DNA of 64,000 nucleotides from Pseudoalteromonas luteoviolacea S2607 (lineage in GTDB: Bacteria; Pseudomonadota; Gammaproteobacteria; Enterobacterales; Alteromonadaceae), in contig NZ_AUXV01000056.1 of the NCBI RefSeq assembly GCF_001625575.1, forward strand, positions 682,001 through 746,000. Reading direction: 5' to 3'. How positions within the stretch are numbered: position 1 is the stretch's first letter; each line of letters starts with the position of its first letter. Both the position numbers and the translations under genes were made by a program. The notes beneath the pieces are model-generated. The model worked only from the letters and a program-made list of their open reading frames with translations. It searched no databases and was not told where the DNA came from. Below, piece after piece: positions 47,009 to 56,681 of the stretch.

Positions 47009-47761
47009 CTATTTTTGATGTGCTATGATCATTTCTTTTGCAACAATAGCTGCCGAATCTAAAAATAGTGTAGATACAATTCGCTCGTCAATCACGACTT
47101 GTGTTTTATCATCCAGCGTCTTTTTATTTTGAGCTATCGCACCGTTTTTATTCAATTTATCTTCAACCATGATAGGTAAAAGTGTGCCCTGCTTTGCCCA
47201 AGGTTTCGTAACTTCTGTCGAATTAGGGAACCCTGCCACTTTTTTACCTTTGACCATATACTCCCCTGAAGAAAGCATAACATCTGCGAATGCCCCAGCA
47301 CCGTGCCCAGCAGAGCCAACAACACCTCCAGCCTCATATATTTTCGCAATGATTGATTGAATGTTTTTGTCATTTGCCACATCAAAAAGCGGACCATAGC
47401 CACCGCCAATGTATACACCCCAATAATCATCTGCATTGATATCCATAGGCTTAAGGGTATTGTTTGTCTTATCTAAGAACCCCTCATATTTTATCGTGTA
47501 TTTACTAATCCCCATCGCAAACATCTGAAACTCAACTTTACCGCCTTTTGGTGATACAAAGTCCACTTCAAAGCCATGATTCAAAAAAACGTGGTATGGC
47601 GGTGCGACTTCCCATAAGTTGTTTCTTGCATCATGTTTTTCAGGGTCGCCCATATCAACTAGGTTAGAAGTTAAAATCAGCACTTTTTTAGCCGGCTTTG
47701 CATAGGTACCGCTCGAAAATAGAACCAAAACACACAAGATTACAGACACTAGATACTTCAT
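47009..47761 (-). CDS. Exported DJ-1/PfpI-like protein lacking the nucleophilic Cys
   Basis: The protein has 250 residues from the ATG at 47761, preferred because AAAGGAA lies just upstream and a signal peptide follows (MKYLVSVILCVLVLFSSGT, then YAKPA). ATGs further up (47827, 47779) would add residues before the signal. The fold signature is DJ-1/PfpI (class I glutaminase-like): KVLILTSNL, NHGFEVDFVSPKGG, WGVYIGGGYGPLFD and GGVVGSAGHGAGAF. At the elbow most members read A-x-C-H-G; here it is A-G-H-G, so the reactive Cys is Gly. Glyoxalase or protease activity of the usual type is therefore unlikely. Possible periplasmic binding or chaperone role (inference). Confidence 0.83.
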   Translation of the reverse strand: MKYLVSVILCVLVLFSSGTYAKPAKKVLILTSNLVDMGDPEKHDARNNLWEVAPPYHVFLNHGFEVDFVSPKGGKVEFQMFAMGISKYTIKYEGFLDKTNNTLKPMDINADDYWGVYIGGGYGPLFDVANDKNIQSIIAKIYEAGGVVGSAGHGAGAFADVMLSSGEYMVKGKKVAGFPNSTEVTKPWAKQGTLLPIMVEDKLNKNGAIAQNKKTLDDKTQVVIDERIVSTLFLDSAAIVAKEMIIAHQK

Positions 47762-48383
47762 TTTATTCCTTTTTTTCATTGCCTTTTTCAATTTGACGAT
47801 AGAAATAAAGAAAAGGTTTAAACACAAGTCATTAAATGAAATTACTCATAAAATTAGGCGCCAATTAATGCATAAAAGCGCTCCTCTTTAAAATTAAATT
47901 ACCGCTTTATGTATATATCTTTTAATGGCGGTACTAAAACGGTATATGCAACACCAAGTATTAAAGTATGGTTACACGCATCACTTAACTTTTTTAATCT
48001 ACAGTATGTGGACTGCATCCATGCTCACCGATGGTTTCCTATAGGCCACCTAACACATAAAAGATACTAAAGAATACGGGAGAGGCCCCACCAATTACTT
48101 GGCATTTACAGTGTAGAAACTTTGAAATTAAACACATTATCTTAAAAGGCTTTTGCCTCTAGTCGCTAAAATTGAATCTCAAAACCCCGACACAATAAAC
48201 CATTGCAGCTCACCCAAACCCACCTTGGTATATTGTATACAATCAAAGGTTCGGATATAGTGAGCTTGACCCCAACATCAATAACTTTGCCTGTCTGTGA
48301 CCACGTTACATCTTCAATAAAACAAGAATAACTAGGTAAGCGGCGCACTAAGAGATTGATGCAACAAGTAAGGAGTATGTTTT
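47762..48383. other. Intergenic region between divergent genes
   Basis: About 620 bases hold no gene I can support. A perfect 12-bp palindrome, ATTGTATACAAT (48232-48243), lies about 150 bases before the DPP-IV-like gene and could be an operator. A 60-codon minus-strand frame at 48166-48348 shows no ribosome-binding site or recognisable sequence. Confidence 0.4.
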
Positions 48384-50687
48384 ATGCCACATTTTAAACG
48401 TGTTGCTGTAATGGCAGCGTTAAGTCTATTGGCTGGGTGCCAAAGTAGCCTGAATTCAACCAAACCAGAATCAAGTACAAAGCCCAGTCTAGATCGTTCT
48501 GATTACCAAAGGGCGCAGCAGTTTTTACCGCAAAATTTAACACCATTGGTAAAAAATACCCGGTTGACTCCCAATTGGATTGATAAAGGAAATACCTTTT
48601 GGTTTAAACAAGAGAATCAAGCAGGTCATCAATATATTTATGTCGATCCTCTTAATAACATACAAAAGCCTTTGTTTGATCACAGTAAATTAGCAAGTGC
48701 TCTTTTGCACTCTGGTGTTGAAGATATCAATAATGGTTCACTCTCTCTAAAGTCATTAAGTGTCGAGCTGCCATTAATTAACTTTACTATCCAAAGCAAA
48801 GGGTTTCAGTGTGACGTTAACCTATATATTTGCTCACAAAACCGACAAGCCAACGTAGAGCAAGCGCCTGGAATGTCTCCCAATGGACAATGGCAATTGA
48901 CTGTGGAGCAGTACAATTTAGTATTGACGCACCTAAAAAGTGGTAACAAGACACAGCTGACGACGGATGGACATAAGGGATTTCCATATGGCTTAATGCA
49001 CCCTAACCCCGCGTATGACCTGCGCGATAATAAGCCCTATCAGCCTAAACAAGTCTATGCTAACTGGTCCGAAGATAGTAGATATGTCATGACTTATCAG
49101 CTTGACCGCCGTACCACTGGCAAATATGCACTCGTTCGAGCTTCTCATCAACGAGGAAAACGCCCTGAGACCACAGAGTTCTACTACCCGTCCGCAGCTG
49201 AAGATAAGCTGCCTATGGCACAATTAGTGTTAATTGACATTGAAAAAAAGTCCGCAATACACCTACAAGCTCCTCCTGTAATGCAAACCTATTATGGCGC
49301 AGCCGTTTGGGGGTGGTGGCAAGACGACGGTAAGTTTGTTTACCACAATCGTTTTAGGGGAAATCGTCAGTACTTTATGCGCGAAGTTGACCCTGAAACA
49401 GCCAGAGTACGGGTGCTTGTTGAAGAACATGATGATAAATATATCGATCCTTGGGTGCAGCAATATTGGGCACTCCCAGAGTTAAATGCATTTATTTGGA
49501 GTTCACAAAGAGATGGCTATCAGCACCTTTATCTATACAACTCATCTAACGGCAAACTCAAAAATCCGATTACTCAAGGAAACATGACCGTTCGCGTGAT
49601 ACGTGGCGTAGATATAAAAAATCAGCAAGTCTATTTTGAGGCATCCGGTAAAGAAGCAGGCAGAGACCCTTACTTTCGTCACCTCTATAGAGTTGACCTT
49701 GACGGCAGTAACTTAACGCTACTGACTCCTGAAGCGGCTGAACACGACACTCGAATATCTCCTGACTTTAAGTACTTCATTGATACATATTCAACTGCAA
49801 CAGAAGCCCCCACATCGTTATTGCGTAGTACCCGAGATGGCAATGTCGTTCGAACATTGCAAAAAGCAGATGCCAGCGCTTTATTCGCCTTAGGTTGGCA
49901 GCCGCCTAAGCCATTTTCTGTGCTCGCAGGAGATGGAAAAACACCACTCTACGGATTGATGTATTTACCCTCACATTTTGACCCCAACAAGAAATATCCT
50001 GTTATTGATGACATTTATACTGGCCCGCATAATTTCTTTACTCCTAAGTCTTTTGTGACCTATCGCAGTCAAGCCAACGCACTTGCTGAGCTTGGGTTTG
50101 TGGTCATAAAAATGGATGGTCGCGGCACCAACAAAAGGGGCCGCAAGTTCCATGAATATTCTTTCAAAAATCTTAGTGGTGGCAGTGATGATCACGTTAC
50201 TGCAATCAAACAGCTAGGTGAACGTTTTGATTATCTTGATCTCAATCGAGTCGGTATTTTTGGCTTTAGTGCCGGAGGCTACGATACGGCTCATGCTATG
50301 TTTAAGTACCCTGACTTTTTTAAAGTCGGCGTATCAGCATCTGGTAATCATGACTTTAGAGTCGACAAAGCAGGTTGGAATGAAATGTGGATGGGTTACC
50401 CTGAAACACCTGAATGGGAAGCGCAATCCAATTTAAACTGGGCTCAACATTTACAAGGGAGATTACTGCTCGCACATGGGGAGTTAGATACCAATGTACA
50501 CCCTGCTGCCACCATCCAATTGGCTGATGCACTAATGAAAGCTAATAAGGACTTTGACCTTATGATTTATCCAAATATGGGGCACGTACTGGACAAAAAT
50601 CCATACTTTGTAAGGCAGCGTTGGGATTATTTTGTACGTCATCTATTAGGCATGGAACCGCCCAAGTCATATTTGATAACTAAGTAG
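48384..50687 (+). CDS. Lipoprotein dipeptidyl peptidase IV-like S9 peptidase
   Basis: The protein has 767 residues with a lipoprotein signal (lipobox LLAGC, Cys 19). The beta-propeller DPP-IV N-terminal domain (about 90-490) includes SPNGQW, WGWWQDDGKFVYHNRF and WSSQRDGYQHLYLYN. The alpha/beta hydrolase domain holds Ser in IFGFSAGGYDTAH (about 632), Asp in HGELDTNVHP (about 703) and His in PNMGHVLDK (about 735). It should release X-Pro or related dipeptides at the cell surface or periplasm. AAGGAG is well placed before the ATG. It ends at a bidirectional terminator. It adds to an unusually peptidase-rich stretch (M1 at 35.6 kb, S9 at 38.4 kb, S8 at 56.7 kb). Confidence 0.93.
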   Translation: MPHFKRVAVMAALSLLAGCQSSLNSTKPESSTKPSLDRSDYQRAQQFLPQNLTPLVKNTRLTPNWIDKGNTFWFKQENQAGHQYIYVDPLNNIQKPLFDHSKLASALLHSGVEDINNGSLSLKSLSVELPLINFTIQSKGFQCDVNLYICSQNRQANVEQAPGMSPNGQWQLTVEQYNLVLTHLKSGNKTQLTTDGHKGFPYGLMHPNPAYDLRDNKPYQPKQVYANWSEDSRYVMTYQLDRRTTGKYALVRASHQRGKRPETTEFYYPSAAEDKLPMAQLVLIDIEKKSAIHLQAPPVMQTYYGAAVWGWWQDDGKFVYHNRFRGNRQYFMREVDPETARVRVLVEEHDDKYIDPWVQQYWALPELNAFIWSSQRDGYQHLYLYNSSNGKLKNPITQGNMTVRVIRGVDIKNQQVYFEASGKEAGRDPYFRHLYRVDLDGSNLTLLTPEAAEHDTRISPDFKYFIDTYSTATEAPTSLLRSTRDGNVVRTLQKADASALFALGWQPPKPFSVLAGDGKTPLYGLMYLPSHFDPNKKYPVIDDIYTGPHNFFTPKSFVTYRSQANALAELGFVVIKMDGRGTNKRGRKFHEYSFKNLSGGSDDHVTAIKQLGERFDYLDLNRVGIFGFSAGGYDTAHAMFKYPDFFKVGVSASGNHDFRVDKAGWNEMWMGYPETPEWEAQSNLNWAQHLQGRLLLAHGELDTNVHPAATIQLADALMKANKDFDLMIYPNMGHVLDKNPYFVRQRWDYFVRHLLGMEPPKSYLITK

Positions 50688-50733
50688 CTTTTGCAGATTT
50701 AAATTATAAAAAACGCTGTAGAGCAGATGTAAA

Positions 50734-50758
50734 AAAGCCCCAGTTTCACCGGGGCTTT
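50734..50758. terminator. Bidirectional terminator
   Basis: AAAGCCCC (50734-50741) pairs with GGGGCTTT (50751-50758), flanked by an A-run on one side that becomes a U-run on the minus strand. It serves the convergent DPP-IV-like and large lipoprotein genes. Confidence 0.85.
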
Positions 50759-50814
50759 CAATTTATTGAGTAGGTGTCAAAACCTTCCCAACACTAATTA
50801 GCATTGAGTGTAGC

Positions 50815-52815
50815 TTAGTTGATAGGTAAAGTGAGAGTACCTGTTTTAACTTCAGCATTACTCTTTAGCTGATAGCTGTAGTAAACCGTCACTGAGTTTG
50901 CGTTACCAGTTTTGTTATCTGACAGCGATAAGTAATCAGTGTAATAAGATCTTGTAAAACGGTAAAAACCATTCTCTACATTTGCACCAGCACTTAAGCC
51001 CCAATAATGTTCATTGTTCGCAACATTGGCCAAATATTCACCGTAAGTGTTATTGTGATAACCGTTTCGGACGACCTCAACCTCATTAGGGTTTTCATTA
51101 GTAACTGACGTATTGTTCATCACATATGAATCAATTCTAAGCGTAAGGTTTTCTACTGAATTAAGGTTTTGCGGCAGAATAAAACGTATGTCATTAGAAT
51201 AATCAGTTGCCGTTGAGGGAACACCAGCGCTGTTGGCCGCAACGATTGGCGTGCCATTGGTAGTAAAGTTAAAGTTATCTGCAGTTAGGGTATTTATATC
51301 AAAATCAGTACCTTTCGAAAGGTAATCATGTGACACATAAACTCCAACATGTTCAGTTTCACCTGAAACTAGATTCTTTACAGAACTAACATTCACCCGA
51401 TATTCGTAGTTAGCCTCTAACTCGCCATCTGCTGTGATAGTTAATCGCGTGTTATCCAAATCTAAAACAGCATTATGTGCTACATCTGTTGAAGTTGTTT
51501 CGGTATAACTCGTGCCACCACCAGAAACTACAACTTGGTTTGAAGCCTGAGTTGAAATACCGTCTGCCACAAGTTCAACCGGAACGTTGAAATAGATTTG
51601 GACTGCATTGTCTTTTAAGCTCTTAGCTCGTACAGTTTTTACAGCCTTCACGCTCGCTTCTGAAGGAATGTAACTTTCTAAACTGGTAACAATGTTCAGC
51701 GTATCATCAGATAACTCAGCTTGATAATGAGTATCGCCATTGTAAACGCTATATGCCGAGTTGTATTCACTGTAATTAACTCTAACGTTTCTTGATTGGT
51801 AAACAACCCCATCAACTTCAAAGCTAGGGATCATTAGCGCTAACTCACCAAAGAAGTTCGCTTCAACAGCATACTGCTTAGACTCTTCATCATACACTGC
51901 ATTATCAGCACCACGCTCATTGCCTTCAACAACAACACGTCTTACTTTCATTTCATTGCCTGACTCATCTAACACGGTTAGAGCAACGGTGAATTCATGT
52001 GCGTTGATAGCGTCTAAATAAATCTGGTGAGTTGAATCTACATTTGCTGCACGCGCCAACATAGCGTGTCCATTATTGGTTGCGTGAAGCGTTTCATGTC
52101 TGTAATCAACGTTGCCGTCGTTGTCAACATCTGCCGAAAACAGTAAATCAACAGGTAAGTCTTTAGCGACTTGAATTTGGTACACGCCCTTTTCTTCATT
52201 GAATGTCGCTTTTGTTGCAAATTCCTCATTTGCAAAATTTACAAACTGAAGGTTTTTCCAAGAGTTGTGCGTTGCGATAAGGTCATCAGCCCAAATAGTC
52301 AGACCTTTTACAACCTCTTCACTCTTTGAGTCTAAGATACTAAACTCTTTTGTAACACCTTCTGAAACTTCTAGGTTTAGTAGATCAATTGTCGAGTCTA
52401 CGCCTGCAGCAACATAGCCACTTGTGGTTGTCATAAAGTGTCTAGTCAAAAACGCATTGCTTTCACTTGCTACTCTAACAACAATATCTCGACTTGCTGG
52501 TAATCCATCAATACTAAATGTACCGTCTTCAGCAACTGAAACGGCAGCAGTCCATGCGTTATTCACAAATACACTTACTTTGGCATCTGCAACAGTTGCA
52601 CCGTCGGTAGCTGATACGACTTTACCAACAACAACCGCAGGCGCTTCTGTGTTTGCTTGCTGTTCTTTTAGTATGTCAACTTGCTGCTGTAAAATCTGGT
52701 TTTGGCTATCAAGACGATCTGCAACTTCTTTATTACTATCGTCTTCAACTTCTAAACAACCAGTTAGTGCAAAACAAGTAGCTAGTCCTAGGGCAACTTT
52801 TGAATATTTAAACAT
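50815..52815 (-). CDS. Large beta-rich surface lipoprotein of unknown function
   Basis: The protein has 666 residues with a lipoprotein signal (lipobox ALTGC, Cys 20). A short coiled coil follows (about 28-55, VADRLDSQNQILQQQVDILK). Next comes a carboxypeptidase-regulatory-like beta domain (about 60-125: VVGKVVSATDGATVADAKVS, GTFSIDGLPA). The remainder appears to be several beta-sandwich units, including one resembling an Ig-like domain around 390-490. It contains no catalytic motif I can name. Such layouts suggest an outer-membrane-anchored adhesin or binding protein (inference). AGGAAG precedes the ATG. Confidence 0.82.
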   Translation of the reverse strand: MFKYSKVALGLATCFALTGCLEVEDDSNKEVADRLDSQNQILQQQVDILKEQQANTEAPAVVVGKVVSATDGATVADAKVSVFVNNAWTAAVSVAEDGTFSIDGLPASRDIVVRVASESNAFLTRHFMTTTSGYVAAGVDSTIDLLNLEVSEGVTKEFSILDSKSEEVVKGLTIWADDLIATHNSWKNLQFVNFANEEFATKATFNEEKGVYQIQVAKDLPVDLLFSADVDNDGNVDYRHETLHATNNGHAMLARAANVDSTHQIYLDAINAHEFTVALTVLDESGNEMKVRRVVVEGNERGADNAVYDEESKQYAVEANFFGELALMIPSFEVDGVVYQSRNVRVNYSEYNSAYSVYNGDTHYQAELSDDTLNIVTSLESYIPSEASVKAVKTVRAKSLKDNAVQIYFNVPVELVADGISTQASNQVVVSGGGTSYTETTSTDVAHNAVLDLDNTRLTITADGELEANYEYRVNVSSVKNLVSGETEHVGVYVSHDYLSKGTDFDINTLTADNFNFTTNGTPIVAANSAGVPSTATDYSNDIRFILPQNLNSVENLTLRIDSYVMNNTSVTNENPNEVEVVRNGYHNNTYGEYLANVANNEHYWGLSAGANVENGFYRFTRSYYTDYLSLSDNKTGNANSVTVYYSYQLKSNAEVKTGTLTLPIN

Positions 52816-53124
52816 TAATATCTTCCTGTATTAACTTTATATCATTTTGTAATCGGCGAGTATTAGAACATAACTTTTTAGGAAAATATTCATGTTGCAA
52901 AATAAAATTCATGATAGACCAACTTTTCGAACAACATTTAGGCAAGATCACATCTTAAAAATAACATCAATAAGCTTATTCGACACAATGTAATAGAATG
53001 TAAAAATTCAGAATTATTGAAATGACTTACTTGGTAAATAACCGAGAATAAAAATTAACATAACAATTACAAAAAACATAGTAACGAGCTAAGCGCTCAT
53101 TACTATGTATAAAAACCTGCTAAA
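52816..53124. other. AT-rich intergenic region
   Basis: The 309 bases hold the promoter side of the large lipoprotein gene and the terminator of the next gene (53076-53108). Nothing else is supportable. Confidence 0.45.
53076..53108 (-). terminator. Terminator of the secreted-protein gene
   Basis: ACATAGTAACGAGC (53076-53089) pairs with GCTCATTACTATGT (53095-53108) in a 14-bp stem with one G-T wobble and a 5-base loop. On the minus strand it is followed by a run of T. Confidence 0.85.
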
Positions 53125-53967
53125 CTAGTCGATATTAACTTTCTTTATGTTAATTGAAATGCTGCCTCTAGAATATGTAGATTCACCAATCAAAAATAAA
53201 GAAACATCACTTTGCGGTTTAATATAAACAGGGCTTGATTCGTTAATAACTTTAACTTCTTTATCGCCATCGATATTTATATAACTCATGCCTACTGAAT
53301 TATACTTACCACCTAAGTTATTATAAGAAGCGTTATTCTCCATAATTTCTAAAGAGTAAGTAAAATTTGGTTCAACGCTATGTGTTAACACTTCACCTGA
53401 ACCCGCACCTAACGCATTTAATTGTGCATTCAAGGTAACTAAATCACCCTTGATTTTAGACACGCCACTGACCTGAATGCGCAGATCACGAATGGTTACG
53501 CTTGAATCAGTTGTGTATGGCGTAAAAGCTATTTTGCCTTCTCGAATAAAACTTTTAGAAAAACCTTCACTTTCATTAAAACACGTTGAGAAAGTTGGCC
53601 TTGCTAAACTACTTGACCGGCCACTTTGGCGATTATCACCTCTATACGTATCACTATAAACGAAATACTTGTACAGTGTAACACCAGCCTCACCAGGTGT
53701 TGAGCCGTTACCAGAATACTCCGTATCCAATTCAAAACAAATAGACTCAATAGAGTCAAAATGTTTTGAAACATCTACATATGCTTTAGAAAACTCAGAT
53801 AAATAACCTAGCTCTTTATTATTTAAATCAAGACCATTAGCATCCAGTTCATTATAGATCAATGGAAAAGGAGATTTAGCCACAGGTGTTAAATTATATG
53901 TTGAAATTGAAGCTTGAGCCGAGATAGAAAAAATAAATGCTGAAGTTAGAATTGCTTTATTAAGCAT
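53125..53967 (-). CDS. Secreted protein of unknown function
   Basis: The protein has 280 residues from the ATG at 53967, chosen because AAAGGAC is well placed and a signal peptide follows directly (MLNKAILTSAFIFSISAQA). The open frame continues upstream to 54093 without support. The mature part is beta-rich and polar, with two cysteines (SICFELD, STCFNES) likely forming a disulfide, and looks like a single structural domain. I do not recognise a family. The gene is divergent from the histidine kinase gene, across 240 bases. Confidence 0.72.
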   Translation of the reverse strand: MLNKAILTSAFIFSISAQASISTYNLTPVAKSPFPLIYNELDANGLDLNNKELGYLSEFSKAYVDVSKHFDSIESICFELDTEYSGNGSTPGEAGVTLYKYFVYSDTYRGDNRQSGRSSSLARPTFSTCFNESEGFSKSFIREGKIAFTPYTTDSSVTIRDLRIQVSGVSKIKGDLVTLNAQLNALGAGSGEVLTHSVEPNFTYSLEIMENNASYNNLGGKYNSVGMSYINIDGDKEVKVINESSPVYIKPQSDVSLFLIGESTYSRGSISINIKKVNID

Positions 53968-54211
53968 GTGTCGTCCTTTTATTAAATATAAGCATAGCCC
54001 CTCTATGCCGCTGCGAATTATATATATTAAAAAAACCAAGTCAAACAAATAACATAAGTAAATTAAATCAAGAAAATAAAAGCCATTCACCAATCTAAAA
54101 CCAGCTAAAAATTAATTATATAAATAAAAAACATTATTAAAATGTTAATGCACATGGCAAAACAACTGCTATGCTTAACGACTAGTAGTTTATTCAGAGA
54201 GTCAACGATTG

Positions 54212-56227
54212 ATGTTTGTACGTTGTGCCATTTGGCTATTATGGTTAGCTACTGCAAGTGTTTTTGCAGCCCCATTCACTGAAGCTGAGTTCGAAGATCT
54301 CAGAACAGAGATAAGAAAAGCTTCTGCGCAATCACCATTAACAGCTATTGCTACCACAGACAATATTTTAAAGAGATACGATACACAGCTTTCGGTTAGA
54401 CAAAAAATCAGATTGCTGTATGGAAAGGCCTGGTTTCAAATCCAAACCGATGATGTACACAGTGCCATTTCTACCCTATCAATTTGCAAAAGAATGAGCA
54501 TTCAAGTTACTGATCCGACGATTCTATATAGCTACTATAGCCTCACAGCTGGCGCGTTAACTCGAATGAGTCTGTATGAGCGTGCATTAGAGAACTACTT
54601 AGAGAGTTATAAACTAGCGGCTTTAATGGACACAGACCTATATTTGCGTCAGACCGAGAATAACATTGGAAATGTCTACCTTAAGTTAGACCGCTTTGAA
54701 GACGCAAAAACCTACTTCGAACGCTTCTACCAAGATGCTAAAAGTAGAAATTTGCCTCAACAAATGGGGGTTGGGCTAAACAATTTAGGTGAAGCATATT
54801 TAGGTTTAAAAGATTACAAAAAGGCACTCGAACTTCACAAAAATAGCCTCAGTTTAAGAGAGGAAAATAACCTTACATATCACAGCTCTTGGTCTCATCA
54901 TAATTTAGGCCGCACATACTTAGCACTCAAACAATATGAACTGGCAGAAAGTCACCTGATCAAAGCGATTGAAATTAGGGAACATAGCAATGCAATCGCA
55001 GACAGTATTGGACCTAAAATTGACTTAATCAGGCTTAGGATTAGTAAAGGTGAGCAAACAGGAATTGAATCTATCCTCGAAGGAATTATCACCTTAAGCG
55101 CTCAACATGCTCGTCTACAAGAGAAGGCGCAAGCATATGAATTGTTAGTTAACTACTTTCAACAAAATCAACAATGGAAAAGTGCATTCAATACCGCCCA
55201 ACAGCTCATGCAAAATAAGTTTGATTTTTTGCAACGACAAGCAGAGATTGGGGTCGCTTTTTATGCCGCTCAAATGAACCTTGCAATAAAAGAGAGAGAC
55301 ATAGCAACGCTTACACAAGAAAATATGCTGCACCAAATCAATACCCAAGCGGCAAGAAATCAACTGATTTTAGTTTTAGCTGGCGTACTAATAATCGCAC
55401 TGTTAACACTGTATTTTGTAAGTAGAATAAACGCGAAAAACAAAGCGTTAATCGAAACACTTGAAAACCTCAAGTCAACGCAAAAGCAATTACTTGAGTC
55501 CGAAAAAATGTCGGCTATGACGACTTTGGTATCTGGCATGGCACATCAGCTTAACACCCCTTTAGGCTTGGTTGTGACATCCGCATCATGCCTAGAAGAT
55601 AAGTTAAAGGAGATCCTTGCGCTTTTAGCTGGTAAAAAGCTCAGTGCCAAACAATTGCAAACCTTTCTTGAAGACGCGTCAGAAATGCTCGCAATGACGG
55701 CCAACAACTCAGCCCGTGCTGCTGATTTAATCGCACGCTTTAAAATGATTGCCGCAAATTTAGATACCAGTGAAGCGGTTAATTTTGAAGTACTTGATTA
55801 TCTCACGCAAAGATGTGGGTTGATTGCCCAAAGCCTCGAAAAAGGCATTAAACTAGAGGTGATAGGTACGAGTGTACAACTCCACTCTCACCCTGAAATA
55901 TTATTGAAGGTGATTTCTCAACTGGTCAACAACTCCTGTACCCATGGCTTTGCAACACAACATGCGGGCAATATTTCAATAGAAGTGAAAGAGCGAGACG
56001 AGTGGGTAGTGATAATATATGAAGACAACGGTGTGGGCATTAGTGAAGAAGATCAGCAGCATATATTTGACCCCTTTTATACAAGTCAGTTAGGTCAAGG
56101 CAACCTTGGATTAGGGTTGAACATTGCCTACAACTCAGTTGTACATGTTTTGAAAGGTGAAATCAGCTATGAACACCAACCAACCGGCGCTAAGTTTATC
56201 GTACGTATCCCCAAGAACATCGAATAG
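54212..56227 (+). CDS. Sensor histidine kinase with periplasmic TPR domain
   Basis: The protein has 671 residues from the ATG at 54212 (a TTG one codon earlier is possible). A signal peptide (about 1-20) is followed by TPR repeats (about 75-320; YLRQTENNIGNVYLKLDRFE and LNNLGEAYLGLKDYKKALEL are clear units). A membrane helix (about 389-412, LILVLAGVLIIALLTLYFV) leads into a coiled coil. The kinase core has an H-box with MAHQLNTPLG (about 447), N-box LVNNSCTHGF (about 573), G1 DNGVGISEED, F-box FDPFYTS and G2 GLGLNI. All ATP-site motifs are present, so it should be active. No response regulator gene lies nearby, so it is an orphan. The H-box follows the HQLNTPL variant found in TPR-containing kinases. 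Confidence 0.9.
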   Translation: MFVRCAIWLLWLATASVFAAPFTEAEFEDLRTEIRKASAQSPLTAIATTDNILKRYDTQLSVRQKIRLLYGKAWFQIQTDDVHSAISTLSICKRMSIQVTDPTILYSYYSLTAGALTRMSLYERALENYLESYKLAALMDTDLYLRQTENNIGNVYLKLDRFEDAKTYFERFYQDAKSRNLPQQMGVGLNNLGEAYLGLKDYKKALELHKNSLSLREENNLTYHSSWSHHNLGRTYLALKQYELAESHLIKAIEIREHSNAIADSIGPKIDLIRLRISKGEQTGIESILEGIITLSAQHARLQEKAQAYELLVNYFQQNQQWKSAFNTAQQLMQNKFDFLQRQAEIGVAFYAAQMNLAIKERDIATLTQENMLHQINTQAARNQLILVLAGVLIIALLTLYFVSRINAKNKALIETLENLKSTQKQLLESEKMSAMTTLVSGMAHQLNTPLGLVVTSASCLEDKLKEILALLAGKKLSAKQLQTFLEDASEMLAMTANNSARAADLIARFKMIAANLDTSEAVNFEVLDYLTQRCGLIAQSLEKGIKLEVIGTSVQLHSHPEILLKVISQLVNNSCTHGFATQHAGNISIEVKERDEWVVIIYEDNGVGISEEDQQHIFDPFYTSQLGQGNLGLGLNIAYNSVVHVLKGEISYEHQPTGAKFIVRIPKNIE

Positions 56228-56681
56228 AGACAGTGTAGCAAATAGGTTGTAGCAGCCAACAAGGCCGTAATGGAAGACAAGCCTCAATCAACTAGTTGGG
56301 GTCTGAATTTTGCCATTTGATAGTAATCGTAAATATGAGTGCAATTTAAAGGCCGCGTTTTAGCATCATTCCCTCAAAATTTCTTCTAATAAGTGCACCA
56401 AAAAAACCGTATTTTTACATTACATTTCAATATTTATATCATTTTGATCAAATTTTAAACAAAAATATTATAAGTATTTGGTCTCTTACATATTGTTTTT
56501 AGACCGTTCCAAGCTTAAAGTTATTTAGAAACACACACCAAATTGCTGATAAGTTTATCGCAGTAAAGCGCCTATTCAGTCAAAGGCTCAAGTAGTTGAA
56601 CCGCTTGTATGCACTGTATTACAGAGCTGATGTTCAAGTGAATAATCAGTAGGAAAAACATGTAAAACATAAGGAACAGAC
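56228..56681. other. AT-rich intergenic region upstream of the protease gene
   Basis: The 454 bases hold no supportable gene. The palindrome CAACTAGTTG lies near 56289. The promoter of the S8 protease should be here, but no confident -35/-10 pair could be chosen by eye. Confidence 0.4.

Noticed and set aside
48166..48348. A 60-codon minus-strand frame between the DJ-1/PfpI-like and DPP-IV-like genes
   Set aside because: No ribosome-binding site and no recognisable sequence; composition not convincing for a gene.
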